DNA from: Aquicoccus porphyridii
GTDB lineage: Bacteria > Pseudomonadota > Alphaproteobacteria > Rhodobacterales > Rhodobacteraceae
Length of the DNA stretch: 64,000 nt
Reading direction: 5' to 3'
Assembly (NCBI RefSeq): GCF_008369105.1
Contig: NZ_VINQ01000001.1
Span: forward strand, 310,001-374,000
A program made the position numbers and the translations under genes. This document shows, in pieces, positions 8,228 through 16,403 of the stretch; within the stretch, counting starts at the first letter, position 1, and each line of letters starts with the position of its first letter. The notes under the pieces are model-generated. The model was not told the DNA's origin, searched no databases, and saw nothing but the letters and a program-made list of their open reading frames with translations.

Positions 8228-9319
8228 ATGGGACAGACGATCAGCGAGATTGCCGAGGCGCTCGGAGCCAAGGCGTTCGGCGATGTTTCGATCGAGATCA
8301 CTGGCGTGGCCGAGCCCGCCGATGCGGGGCCTGCGGATCTGGCTTTGGCGACGCGCCGCAAATATGCCGAAAGCCTGTCCGCCGGGCGGGCCCGCGCCGC
8401 GATGCTGTGGGAGGGGGCCGACTGGCAGGCCCTCGGGCTCGAGGCGGCGATCATTCCCGCCAGACCCCGCTTTGCCATGGCTGGCCTGACCGCCGCGCTG
8501 GACAAGGGGCCGGGCTATACGCCGGGTATTCATCCCAGCGCAATCATCGGCGACGGGGCCGATATCGGCGCGGATGTCGCCATCGGCCCGTTCAGCGTGA
8601 TCGGGGCAGGGGCGCGGATCGGGGCGGGCTCGACGCTTGGCCCGCAGGTCTATGTCGGTCCAGAGAGCGAGATCGGCGAGAACGCCCTCTTGCATGTCGG
8701 GGTCAAGATCGGGCCGCGTGTGCGGATCGGGGCGCGCCTGATCGCCCATCCGGGCGCGACCATCGGGATGGACGGGTTCTCCTTTGTCACCCCCGAGGTC
8801 AACAGCGTGGAACAGGCCCGTGAAAGTCTTGGCTCCAAGGTCGAAGACGAGGGGCAATCATGGGCGCGAATTCACAGTCTTGGCGCGGTGGAAATCGGCG
8901 ATGATGTCGAGCTTGGCTGCAACACCTGCATTGATGCGGGCACGATCCGCGCCACCCGGATCGGCAACGGCACCAAGATCGACAACCTCGGTCATATCGG
9001 GCACAATGTGGTGATCGGTCACGATTGCCTTTTTGCCGGCATGGTGGGTGTCGCCGGGTCGAGCGTGATCGGAAATAATGTCGTTCTCGGCGGGCAGGTT
9101 GGCGTGACCGACAACACCATCGTGGGCGATCGGGTGGTCGCGGGGGGCGCCTCGGTGATCCTCAGCAAGGTGCCCGCCGGGCGCGTTGTGCTGGGTTATC
9201 CCGCGGTTCGGATGGACCAGCATGTCGATATCTACAAGGCTCTGCGCCGCCTGCCGCGCATGATGGATGAATTCGCCGCGATGAAGGCGCGCCTTGCAGA
9301 GCTGGACCCGGGCGAGTGA
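8228..9319 (+). CDS. lpxD: UDP-3-O-(3-hydroxyacyl)glucosamine N-acyltransferase
   Basis: LpxD adds the N-linked 3-hydroxy fatty acid to UDP-3-O-acyl-glucosamine, using acyl-ACP as donor, in lipid A synthesis. The 363-residue protein has the N-terminal LpxD domain (about 1-98) and a long left-handed beta-helix of hexapeptide repeats (about 100-330). It carries the IDNLGHIGHNV segment with the catalytic His and the MDGFSF stretch typical of LpxD. The C-terminal helix is present. The usual neighbours bamA, skp, fabZ and lpxA are absent; instead it sits between an L,D-transpeptidase gene and an acyl carrier protein and ketosynthase. It may be the sole LpxD or a paralogue; the window cannot tell. 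Confidence 0.94.
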   Translation: MGQTISEIAEALGAKAFGDVSIEITGVAEPADAGPADLALATRRKYAESLSAGRARAAMLWEGADWQALGLEAAIIPARPRFAMAGLTAALDKGPGYTPGIHPSAIIGDGADIGADVAIGPFSVIGAGARIGAGSTLGPQVYVGPESEIGENALLHVGVKIGPRVRIGARLIAHPGATIGMDGFSFVTPEVNSVEQARESLGSKVEDEGQSWARIHSLGAVEIGDDVELGCNTCIDAGTIRATRIGNGTKIDNLGHIGHNVVIGHDCLFAGMVGVAGSSVIGNNVVLGGQVGVTDNTIVGDRVVAGGASVILSKVPAGRVVLGYPAVRMDQHVDIYKALRRLPRMMDEFAAMKARLAELDPGE

Positions 9320-9423
9320 TCACGGGGCAGGGGAGTGTTACGCAATTGTCGCAAATCCCCTGTTCCGGTTCAGGCCCAAAGGCATTAAATGAACCTCAGG
9401 AATGACAGAAGAGGTCGTGAGTG

Positions 9424-9684
9424 ATGAGCGTGAAGGACAAGGTGATCGCGATCATTGCCGAACAGGCGGTGCTTGAGCCCTCGGATGTGACGATGGAGAG
9501 CACGCTTGAGGATCTGGGCATCGACAGCCTGGGTCTTGTGGAATCGATTTTCGCCATCGAAGAGTCATTCGACATCTCCGTGCCGTTCAACGCCAACGCC
9601 CCGAAGGAGAGCGATTTCGACATTTCCTCGGTCGCGTCGATCGTGGCGGGAATCGAGCGGCTGATCGCCGAACAGAAGACCTGA
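9424..9684 (+). CDS. Acyl carrier protein
   Basis: An 86-residue acidic protein with the phosphopantetheine attachment motif LGIDSLGLVE, Ser near residue 35. It begins MSVKDKVIAIIAEQ. It differs from the standard AcpP (DSLDTVEL), so it is probably a specialised ACP rather than the housekeeping one. A GTG three bases upstream (9421) is an alternative start; AGAGG lies about ten bases ahead. The gene is eight bases before the ketosynthase and follows lpxD by about 100 bases. Its context suggests it carries the hydroxyacyl or very-long-chain group for lipid A or another envelope lipid, as AcpXL does in rhizobia. That function is inferred. Confidence 0.9.
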   Translation: MSVKDKVIAIIAEQAVLEPSDVTMESTLEDLGIDSLGLVESIFAIEESFDISVPFNANAPKESDFDISSVASIVAGIERLIAEQKT

Positions 9685-9691
9685 TCGGGAC

Positions 9692-10900
9692 ATGAAACGC
9701 GTCGTCATCACCGGGGCCGGGACGATCAACGCCCTTGGCCATGACGTTGCCGAGACCCTGGAGTCGATGCGCGAGGGGCGTTGCGGCATCGGCCCGATCG
9801 ACATTCGCGATGTTGACCGGCTGGCCATCAAGATCGGCGGGCAGGTCAAGGGCTTCGAGGCCGAAGGCATCTTCAACCGCCAGCAGATGTCGCTTTATGA
9901 TCGGTTCACGCAATTCACCCTCGTCGCCGCGCGCGAAGCGATCGCCCAGGCGGGGCTTGAGTTTCACGGCGAGTTGGCGGCCCGCTCCGGCGTGGTGCTG
10001 GGCAATTCCGGTGGCGGCATGACCACGCTCGACGACAATTACCGCACCGTCTACGAAGAGGGCAAGAACCGGGTGCATCCCTTTGTCGTGCCCAAGTTGA
10101 TGAACAACGCCGCCGCCAGCCATGTCAGCATGGAATTCAACCTCAAGGGGCCGAGCTTTACCGTGGCCTCGGCCTGCGCCTCGTCCAACCACGCCATGGC
10201 ACAGGCGTTCCAGATGGTGCGCCATGGCATGGCGCCGGTGATGGTGACGGGTGGCTCGGAATCGATGCTCTGCTTTGGCGGGGTCAAGGCGTGGGAGGGG
10301 CTGCGCGTGATGTCCCGGGACGCCTGCCGCCCGTTCTCGGCCAATCGCAACGGCATGGTTCAGGGCGAGGGCGCGGGCGTGTTCGTGTTCGAGGACTACG
10401 AGCATGCCAAGAAACGCGGGGCCGAGGTCATGGCCGAGGTCGCGGGATTCGCCATGTCATCGGATGCGGCTGATATCGTGATGCCGTCGAAACAGGGCGC
10501 GGCGCGGGCCATCGCCGGGGCGCTTCAGGATGCGGGGCTGAACGCGTCGGACGTGTGCTATATCAATGCGCATGGCACGGGCACCGCCGCCAATGACAAG
10601 ACCGAATGCGCCGCCGTGGCCGATGTGTTCGGCGCCCATGCCGATCACCTGATGATCTCGTCCACCAAGTCGATGCATGGCCACCTGATCGGCGGCACCG
10701 GCGCGGTCGAGCTTCTGGCCTGTATCATGGCGCTGCGCGACGGGGTGATCGCCCCCACCATCGGCTACGAGGAACCCGACCCGGAATGCGCGCTTGACGT
10801 GGTGCCCAACGTGGCGCGCGAGGCGCGGGTCGATGCGGCGCTCTCGAATGCCTTTGCCTTTGGCGGGCTCAACGCGGTTCTGGCACTGAAAAAGGTCTGA
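9692..10900 (+). CDS. Beta-ketoacyl-ACP synthase, KAS II (FabF)-like
   Basis: A 402-residue thiolase-fold condensing enzyme that extends acyl-ACP with malonyl-ACP. The Cys-His-His triad is complete: Cys162 in VASACASSNHA, His294 in NAHGTGT and His329 in KSMHGHLIGG. The ending GLNAVLALKKV is typical of the family. The gene sits directly behind the specialised ACP, so the pair probably works as a dedicated elongation unit rather than in bulk fatty acid synthesis (the main fabF normally follows acpP and fabG). A rho-independent-type hairpin follows at 10916-10941. Confidence 0.92.
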   Translation: MKRVVITGAGTINALGHDVAETLESMREGRCGIGPIDIRDVDRLAIKIGGQVKGFEAEGIFNRQQMSLYDRFTQFTLVAAREAIAQAGLEFHGELAARSGVVLGNSGGGMTTLDDNYRTVYEEGKNRVHPFVVPKLMNNAAASHVSMEFNLKGPSFTVASACASSNHAMAQAFQMVRHGMAPVMVTGGSESMLCFGGVKAWEGLRVMSRDACRPFSANRNGMVQGEGAGVFVFEDYEHAKKRGAEVMAEVAGFAMSSDAADIVMPSKQGAARAIAGALQDAGLNASDVCYINAHGTGTAANDKTECAAVADVFGAHADHLMISSTKSMHGHLIGGTGAVELLACIMALRDGVIAPTIGYEEPDPECALDVVPNVAREARVDAALSNAFAFGGLNAVLALKKV

Positions 10901-10915
10901 TGTCACATCATGAAA

Positions 10916-10941
10916 AAGGCCGCCCCTTGACGGGCGGCCTT
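10916..10941. terminator. Bidirectional terminator between the ketosynthase and ialB-like genes
   Basis: AAGGCCGCCC (10916-10925) pairs perfectly with GGGCGGCCTT (10932-10941) around a six-base loop. On the minus strand it is followed by TTTTT, so it serves best as the terminator of the IalB-family gene. On the plus strand the T tail is short. It lies between convergent genes. Confidence 0.65.
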
Positions 10942-10966
10942 CGCATCGGTCGGGTTGACCGGGGTA

Positions 10967-11590
10967 TCAGTTCTCGATGACCGTGGAGGCGTCGAAAGCC
11001 GCCGAAAACCCCAGAAGCGACATTTCCAGATCCACCGTCTGATCCGGTGCGGGCGCGGGCACCAATGTCACGGTCGCCTTGGCGCCGCGTTTGAACGCCG
11101 CGATGTCGTCGGCGGTAAAGCCGATCCGCGCATAACAGCCCACCGGCGAGCAGAAGGAAAACGGATAGCGTTTGCCCTTGCCCCCGTCGACCGCAATGGT
11201 GAGCTGCGCCGTCAGAAGGGTTTCAAGCGGAACCGTCACGGTCGCACCCGCGACTGCCTGACCCCCCGATGGCAGACGGAAAATCGCCACCTCGGCCACA
11301 TCGGTGCCCACCTCATCCTTGAGGAGTTGATAAAGCTGGCACGGCTCTTCGCCTTCATCGACCGGGAAACATTGCAGTTTCCAATCGCCATGCTCGGCCT
11401 TCACATAAGGCTCGGCCGGAAGCGGGCCATCCTCTTCACCCATCGAAAGCCCCTCGGCCAGGGGCGTGGTGCCTTCGGCCTCGGCGGCCGGTTCGTCATT
11501 TGTCGGTTCCGTGGTCGTGTCCTGCGCATGCAGCGCGGGCGCCAGCGCCAAAACTGCTGCAAGGGAGAGGCTGGAGAGAAGCTTGTGCAT
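10967..11590 (-). CDS. Invasion-associated locus B (IalB) family protein, secreted
   Basis: A 207-residue protein with a clear N-terminal signal peptide (MHKLLSSLSLAAVLALAPALHAQ). An acidic, Pro/Thr-rich linker (about 23-60) precedes an IalB-type domain starting at HGDWKLQCFP. Four Cys characteristic of the family are present, two near LQCFPVDEGEEPCQLYQ and two in FSFCSPVGCYA. IalB was first described as a Bartonella invasion factor, but in free-living alphaproteobacteria its role is unknown. The protein should be periplasmic. It is convergent with the ketosynthase gene and shares a terminator with it. Confidence 0.88.
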   Translation of the reverse strand: MHKLLSSLSLAAVLALAPALHAQDTTTEPTNDEPAAEAEGTTPLAEGLSMGEEDGPLPAEPYVKAEHGDWKLQCFPVDEGEEPCQLYQLLKDEVGTDVAEVAIFRLPSGGQAVAGATVTVPLETLLTAQLTIAVDGGKGKRYPFSFCSPVGCYARIGFTADDIAAFKRGAKATVTLVPAPAPDQTVDLEMSLLGFSAAFDASTVIEN

Positions 11591-11770
11591 ATCTGTTTTC
11601 CGTCTTGTCTTGCTGTGTGTTTGTTGCCGCAGGCTCTAGCATGATGTGGCCCGCATGTCAGCGCAAAACAGCGTTCTTTGAAACGCGGAGTGGCGGGTTC
11701 TTGCCGTGGATGGGACAGCCGGGGGCTACTCGTCCCGGGCGGATCATCTGGCCCGAAACATTGCCGCACA

Positions 11771-11837
11771 ATGAAAAAGAGGCCAAGCGGCCTCTTTCTC
11801 GTCTTTGCTCCCCGTCGGACTGGCCGACTTAGTCATT
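11771..11837 (-). ncRNA. Candidate small RNA with its own promoter and terminator
   Basis: On the minus strand a plausible sigma-70 promoter, TTGACG (11872-11867), a 17-base spacer and TAGCGT (11849-11844), predicts a transcript starting near 11837. The predicted RNA contains a hairpin GTCGG-CCAGT-CCGAC and then a strong terminator hairpin (stem AAAGAGGCC/GGCCTCTTT followed by U5). Its length would be about 65 nt. No ORF with a ribosome binding site fits. It lies upstream of the IalB gene on the same strand, so the terminator could instead insulate that gene. Confidence 0.4.
11774..11797 (-). terminator. Intrinsic terminator, orphan, minus strand
   Basis: AAAGAGGCC (11776-11784) and GGCCTCTTT (11789-11797) form a nine-base-pair stem with an AAGC loop. 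On the minus strand it is followed by TTTTTCATT. No minus-strand protein gene ends here, which points to a small RNA or a premature stop of an upstream transcript. Confidence 0.65.
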
Positions 11838-11843
11838 ACCGGA

Positions 11844-11872
11844 ACGCTATGACGTTCAAGCCGTTGCGTCAA
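11844..11872 (-). promoter_or_regulatory. Predicted sigma-70-type promoter for the 11.8 kb sRNA candidate
   Basis: Reading the minus strand: TTGACG as the -35 element (five of six to consensus), exactly 17 bases, then TAGCGT as a weak -10 (three of six). It points to the terminator at 11774-11797. Confidence 0.35.
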
Positions 11873-11899
11873 CAGGTAAAACCGGGAAAATTTCCCTTG

Positions 11900-11925
11900 A
11901 AAAAAGCCGCGCCCGAAGGCGCGGC
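11900..11925 (-). terminator. Strong intrinsic terminator, minus strand, orphan
   Basis: An eight-base-pair GC-only stem, 11906-11913 with 11918-11925, closed by a CGAA loop on the plus strand (TTCG on the minus strand). Six consecutive U residues follow on the minus strand. This is among the best-formed terminators in the window, yet it follows no annotated minus-strand gene. Confidence 0.7.
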
Positions 11926-12010
11926 CAGTCTGACAGGGAGGAAGTAAACCCAAGGGTCACAAGAGGACACGAGACCCCGGGACCAATTCAGTCTGGCACC
12001 GAATGATTAA
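11900..12010 (-). ncRNA. Candidate second small RNA with exposed anti-Shine-Dalgarno sequence
   Basis: A perfect intrinsic terminator (stem GCCGCGCC/GGCGCGGC, 11906-11925, tetraloop, U6) ends a minus-strand transcript that has no protein gene in front of it. The 80-100 bases upstream hold a hairpin GGGTC...GACCC and an unpaired CTTCCTCCC. The latter is complementary to Shine-Dalgarno sequences, as in the CCUCCUCCC-bearing sRNAs of alphaproteobacteria. The 5' end is unknown and no clear promoter is seen. It would be transcribed away from the divergent ATPase gene. Confidence 0.35.
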
Positions 12011-12058
12011 GATTGTATGTTCAACCGGTGCATCGGGTGCGGAAGAAGGAAAAGTGAC

Positions 12059-13600
12059 GTGGAGGACGCAATTTTCATCGGTGGAGGCGGCGCAGGCTAT
12101 GCCGAAAAGCAGGGCCTTCTTCTGGGCTATGCCAACCGTCACGGGCTGGTTGCGGGCGCGACCGGCACCGGCAAGACCGTCACGCTTCAGATCATGGCCG
12201 AGGGGTTCTCGGCGCAGGGTGTGCCGGTCTTCGTGGCCGATGTCAAAGGCGATCTGGCCGGGATCGCCAAACCCGGCAGCGCGACGTTCAAACACCACGG
12301 CGCCTTTACAGACCGCGCGCGCACGATCGGATTTGACGACTACACCTACGAAGGCTTCCCCGTCACCTTCTGGGATCTCTTCGCACGGCAGGGGCATCCG
12401 ATCCGCACCACCGTCGCCGAGATGGGGCCGCTTCTGCTGTCGCGGCTGCTCGGCCTGAGCGAGGCACAGGAAGGGGTGCTCAACATCGCCTTCCGGCTGG
12501 CCGACGACGAGGGCCTGCCGATCCTCGATTTCAAGGATCTGCAGGCGCTTCTGGTCTGGGTCGCCGAAAACCGCGCAACGCTTTCGACCCGTTACGGAAC
12601 CATCGCCACCCAGTCGATCGGCGCGATCCAGCGCCGTCTTCTGGTGCTCGAAAACCAGGGCGGGGCGCGGTTCTTTGGCGAACCCGCGCTCGATCTGTCC
12701 GACATGCTGCAAACCGATCCGCAGGGGCGCGGGCGCATCAACATCCTTGCCGCCGACGAACTGATGCGCTCGCCCCGGCTCTATGCGACCTTCCTGCTGT
12801 GGCTCCTCTCCGAGCTGTTCGAGGAACTCCCCGAGGTGGGCAACCCCGAGAAACCCAGGCTCGTCTTCTTTTTCGACGAGGCGCATCTGCTGTTTGACGA
12901 CGCGCCCAAGGTTCTGATCGACAAGGTCGAACAGGTGGCCCGCCTGATCCGGTCAAAGGGGGTGGGCGTCTACTTCGTCACCCAGAACCCGGCGGATGTG
13001 CCCGACACGGTGCTGGGTCAGCTTGGCAACCGGGTCCAGCATGCGCTGCGCGCCTTTACCGCGCGCGACCGCAAGGCCCTGCGCCTTGCCGCGCAGACCT
13101 ATCGCGATAACCCGGCGCTCGACATCGAACAGGCGATCCGCGAGGTCGGCGTCGGCGAGGCTGTGACCTCGATGCTCGAAAAAAAGGGCGTGCCCGGCAT
13201 GGCGCAGCGCACGCTCATCCGCCCGCCCTCGTCGCAGCTCGGACCGATCGAACCGGGCGAGCGGGCAGCCCTGATCGCCGCCTCGCCACTGGCCGGGAAA
13301 TACGAGACCGAACAGGACCGCCAGTCCGCACATGAAATCCTGGCCGAACGCGCCGCCGCCGCGGCCCGCGCGGCCGAAGAGGCAGAGGCGAAAGAAGCGG
13401 AAGCCGAGGAAAGCGACCGCGAATTCCGGCAGGCCCGGCGCTATTCCGGTGCCCGTGTCGCTCGCTCGTCATCGCGGCGATCACGCGCGGATGACAGCAT
13501 CGGCGAACAGCTCACCCGGACGGTGATGAAGGAACTGACCGGCACAACCGGGCGCCGCATCGTGCGCGGCATCCTCGGCGGGCTGTTCAAGGGGCGGTGA
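12059..13600 (+). CDS. HerA-like ATPase of the DUF853/YjgR family
   Basis: A 513-residue predicted P-loop ATPase of the HerA/FtsK superfamily. Walker A is GATGTGKT (about 33-40) and Walker B is LVFFFDEAH, followed by a sensor-like YFVTQNPADVPD and an arginine-rich region. The C-terminus has a long charged Ala/Glu coiled coil and a basic tail ending GRRIVRGILGGLFKGR. I start at the GTG preceded by AGAAGGA. The upstream in-frame ATG (12017) would add 14 residues rich in Cys and Arg that do not look like the family start, which is EDAIFIGGG. The biological role of YjgR is not established; DNA translocation or repair is suggested by the superfamily. Confidence 0.9.
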   Translation: MEDAIFIGGGGAGYAEKQGLLLGYANRHGLVAGATGTGKTVTLQIMAEGFSAQGVPVFVADVKGDLAGIAKPGSATFKHHGAFTDRARTIGFDDYTYEGFPVTFWDLFARQGHPIRTTVAEMGPLLLSRLLGLSEAQEGVLNIAFRLADDEGLPILDFKDLQALLVWVAENRATLSTRYGTIATQSIGAIQRRLLVLENQGGARFFGEPALDLSDMLQTDPQGRGRINILAADELMRSPRLYATFLLWLLSELFEELPEVGNPEKPRLVFFFDEAHLLFDDAPKVLIDKVEQVARLIRSKGVGVYFVTQNPADVPDTVLGQLGNRVQHALRAFTARDRKALRLAAQTYRDNPALDIEQAIREVGVGEAVTSMLEKKGVPGMAQRTLIRPPSSQLGPIEPGERAALIAASPLAGKYETEQDRQSAHEILAERAAAAARAAEEAEAKEAEAEESDREFRQARRYSGARVARSSSRRSRADDSIGEQLTRTVMKELTGTTGRRIVRGILGGLFKGR

Positions 13601-13643
13601 CACGCCGGGGCCGGGCGAAGGGGGCGCGGTGCGCCCCACTCGG

Positions 13644-14948
13644 TCATTTCTCGGGTATCAGGCCGCGCGGGCTGAACCTCAGCACCAGAAGCAGGATGAG
13701 GCCCATGGTCAAAAGCCGCATATGCGCCGCCGATTCAAGCAGGTGAAGGCGCAGCGCGTTGTCCTCGGCCAGGCTATAGGTCATCACGCTCATCAACCAA
13801 TGGCCGATCGGCTCGACCTGCACCCATAGGAACCAGATCAGGAACCCGCCCAGGACCGAGCCAAGGTTGTTGCCCGATCCGCCGACGATCACCATCACCC
13901 AGACCAGGAAGGTAAAGCGCAGCGGTTGGTAGGAACTCGGCGTCAACTGCCCGTCCAGCGTGGTCATCATCGCCCCCGCCATGCCGCAGATCGCGCTGCC
14001 CAGGATGAAGACCTGCAAATGCCGCGCGGTGACGTCCTTGCCCATCGCTTCGGCCGCGATCTCGTTATCGCGAATCGCGCGCATCATCCGGCCCCATGGG
14101 GAATGCAGCGCGCGCTGTGCCAGCCAGAGGACAATCACCAGAACGACCAGGAAAAGGAATGCATAGCCGAGCTTGACATAAAGCGACGATGCGATCACCG
14201 GATCAATGCCCAGCCCCTCGGCCCGCGCAACGAAACCGGGATCTTGTTGCAGGTCGATCTCATTGGGCACCGGGCGGGGCAGGCCGGCCACGTTCTTGAC
14301 CCCGCGCGACAGCCAGTCCTCGTTCTTGAGAACCGCGATGACGATCTCGGCGATCCCCAGCGTGGCAATGGCAAGGTAGTCCGAGCGCAGGCCCAGCGCG
14401 GTCTTGCCGATGAACCACGCCGCCCCGGCCGCCAGCAACCCGCCCACCGGCCAGGCCAGCAGCACCGGAAGGCCCAGCCCCCCGAGATAGCCGGTGCCCG
14501 CCGGGTTGACCGCCTCGATGGCTTCGACACCCGCGTCGAAAACAAAGCGATAGACGAAAAAGCCCACCCCGAGCGTGGCAATCATGGCCAGCGTGCGCGC
14601 CCGTCCCGGCGCCATCTTCTGATAGATCACGACCCCACCCGCGATGGTCGCGCCGCCAAGGACCAGACCGATGAGCACCTGCGCGCCCCCCGCGGCCCAT
14701 GCGTCGCCCACCGGTGGCATCGACACCAGGACCACGGCCAGACCGCCCAGCGCGACAAACCCCATGACCCCGACATTGAACAGCCCCGCAAAGCCCCATT
14801 GCAGGTTGACCCCGAGCGCCATGATCGCGCTGATCAGCCCCATGTTGATGATGAACAGGGCCGAGTTCCAGCTTTGCATGAAGCCGGTGAGAATGATGAG
14901 CCCCGCAACGGCCGCGAACAGAAGCGTGTTTTTCATTGTCTCGCTCAT
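13644..14948 (-). CDS. livM: Branched-chain amino acid-type ABC transporter permease LivM
   Basis: A 434-residue inner-membrane permease with about ten hydrophobic segments. It has the LivM signature around WGFAGLFNVGVMGFVALGG near the N-terminus and the EAA-like cytoplasmic loop RMMRAIRDNEIAAEAMGKDV near residues 290-310. It pairs with LivH to form the channel. The start ATG overlaps the livH stop by four bases (ATGA), showing translational coupling. It is the last gene of the transporter operon. No terminator hairpin is obvious in the short gap to the convergent ATPase gene. Confidence 0.93.
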   Translation of the reverse strand: MSETMKNTLLFAAVAGLIILTGFMQSWNSALFIINMGLISAIMALGVNLQWGFAGLFNVGVMGFVALGGLAVVLVSMPPVGDAWAAGGAQVLIGLVLGGATIAGGVVIYQKMAPGRARTLAMIATLGVGFFVYRFVFDAGVEAIEAVNPAGTGYLGGLGLPVLLAWPVGGLLAAGAAWFIGKTALGLRSDYLAIATLGIAEIVIAVLKNEDWLSRGVKNVAGLPRPVPNEIDLQQDPGFVARAEGLGIDPVIASSLYVKLGYAFLFLVVLVIVLWLAQRALHSPWGRMMRAIRDNEIAAEAMGKDVTARHLQVFILGSAICGMAGAMMTTLDGQLTPSSYQPLRFTFLVWVMVIVGGSGNNLGSVLGGFLIWFLWVQVEPIGHWLMSVMTYSLAEDNALRLHLLESAAHMRLLTMGLILLLVLRFSPRGLIPEK

Positions 14949-15955
14949 ACCGATTTCCCCCTGAAGATACCGGTGGGCCGGAACAGCAGCACGATCACCA
15001 GGATCATGAAGCTGACCGCGAATTTGTAATCCGTCGAAAGCAACTGGACGAGCCCGGATGGCGCAAGGTCATCCGGTAACGCATAGGTCAGCACGCGCTT
15101 CCACGCATAGGTGATCGTCACCTCGGAAAACGCGATGATGAACCCGCCCGCGATGGCGCCGAGCGGACTGCCCAGGCCACCGACGATGGCGCTGGCAAAG
15201 ATCGGCAGCAGAAGCTGGAAATAGGTGAACGGCTTGAAACTCTTGTCCAGCCCGTAAAGCACCCCGGCAATGGTGATGAGCCCGGCCACGATCATCCAAG
15301 TATACATCACCACCCGCTCGGGATTGATGCCCGAGAGAAGCGCAAGGTCCTCGTTGTCGGAATAGGCCCGCATCGACTTGCCCGTGCGGGTGCGCCCGAG
15401 GAACCAGAACAGCGCCGCGACGACGATCACCGCGGTGATCACGGTGAGTCCCTGCGTGGTGCGGATGGCAAGCCCTTCGCTCATACCGGTCAGCGCCTTG
15501 AAATCTCGCACCGAGATGATGAAGCGTTCGCCATCGGTAAAGCGGTGGTCATCCGGCCCGAGGACAAAACGCACAAGGCCATTGTAAACGAACATGACCC
15601 CCAGGGATGCCATGACGAATATGATCGGCTTGGCCTTTTGCCGCCGGTAGAACCGATAGACCAACCTGTCCGTGACGAGCAGGAACACGATGGTCGCGGC
15701 AATGGCAAAAGGCAGGGCGAGCAGGGCGGTGGGCAGTGGCCCGGCGCTGATCCCCATCGACTGGAACAACCAGGTCAGCAGGATCGCGACCATGGTGCCC
15801 ATGGCCATCGAATCGCCATGGGCGAAATTCGAGAACCGCAGGATTCCATAGATCATCGTCACCCCCAGCGCCCCAAGCGCCAGCTGGCTGCCATAGGTTA
15901 TGGCCGGAACCAGAACGAAATTGGCCAGCACGATCAATGCGTTCAGGATGTCCAT
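14945..15955 (-). CDS. livH: Branched-chain amino acid-type ABC transporter permease LivH
   Basis: A 336-residue permease with about eight membrane segments, starting MDILNALIVLANFVLVPAITYG. It contains the family motif GVTMIYGILRFSNFAHGDSMAMG near residues 30-52 and the EAA-type loop MRAYSDNEDLALLSGINPE near 205-222. I reject the 57-residue upstream extension of the open frame. It is basic and low-complexity, and GGAAGG lies just ahead of the chosen ATG. About 110 bases separate it from the small secreted protein gene upstream. Confidence 0.93.
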   Translation of the reverse strand: MDILNALIVLANFVLVPAITYGSQLALGALGVTMIYGILRFSNFAHGDSMAMGTMVAILLTWLFQSMGISAGPLPTALLALPFAIAATIVFLLVTDRLVYRFYRRQKAKPIIFVMASLGVMFVYNGLVRFVLGPDDHRFTDGERFIISVRDFKALTGMSEGLAIRTTQGLTVITAVIVVAALFWFLGRTRTGKSMRAYSDNEDLALLSGINPERVVMYTWMIVAGLITIAGVLYGLDKSFKPFTYFQLLLPIFASAIVGGLGSPLGAIAGGFIIAFSEVTITYAWKRVLTYALPDDLAPSGLVQLLSTDYKFAVSFMILVIVLLFRPTGIFRGKSV

Positions 15956-16067
15956 CGGCTTCCTTCCCTTGTCTGCCCGCTTTGCGGCATGGCCGTGCGG
16001 GTCTTGGGTTTGTTGTTGCGCGCGCGCCGCGCGCCTTCTCGTTGTCGAACGGGCATCGGGATGTGCA

Positions 16068-16403
16068 TCAGAATGCCCCCTCGCAGCGCCCGAGATACGA
16101 GATGACCTGCGGCCCGTCATTGGCATGGCTGGTCATGCGTGCGCCCCGTGGCGTGAGCGACAGCATGTATTCCGACCCCTCGCCGGTGGCGAACATCGTG
16201 GTCAGGCGCCCGGTTTCCTTGACCGCGACGATCACCAGATCGCCGAACTCGGTCATGATCGCCTGGTCGGCAATATCCACCTCGACACGGAAATCGGCTG
16301 AAATGCAGCTCTCATCCTCGAAGCATTCGGTCTCGAAGACGCAAGGATAGCCCTGCGCCTGCGTGGCGATGAATGCGACAGATATGACCGTCATGTATCT
16401 CAT
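16068..16403 (-). CDS. Small secreted protein inside the transporter operon, unknown function
   Basis: A 111-residue protein whose first 18 residues (MRYMTVISVAFIATQAQG) look like a short signal peptide. The rest is acidic and contains three Cys near the N-terminal end of the mature protein (PCVFETECFEDESC) and one near the C-terminus (GRCEGAF), so disulfides are possible. Its start overlaps the livF stop by four bases (ATGA), so it is translated with the transporter. I do not recognise the family. Its position between livF and livH hints at a periplasmic accessory role, but nothing in the sequence shows this. Confidence 0.75.
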   Translation of the reverse strand: MRYMTVISVAFIATQAQGYPCVFETECFEDESCISADFRVEVDIADQAIMTEFGDLVIVAVKETGRLTTMFATGEGSEYMLSLTPRGARMTSHANDGPQVISYLGRCEGAF

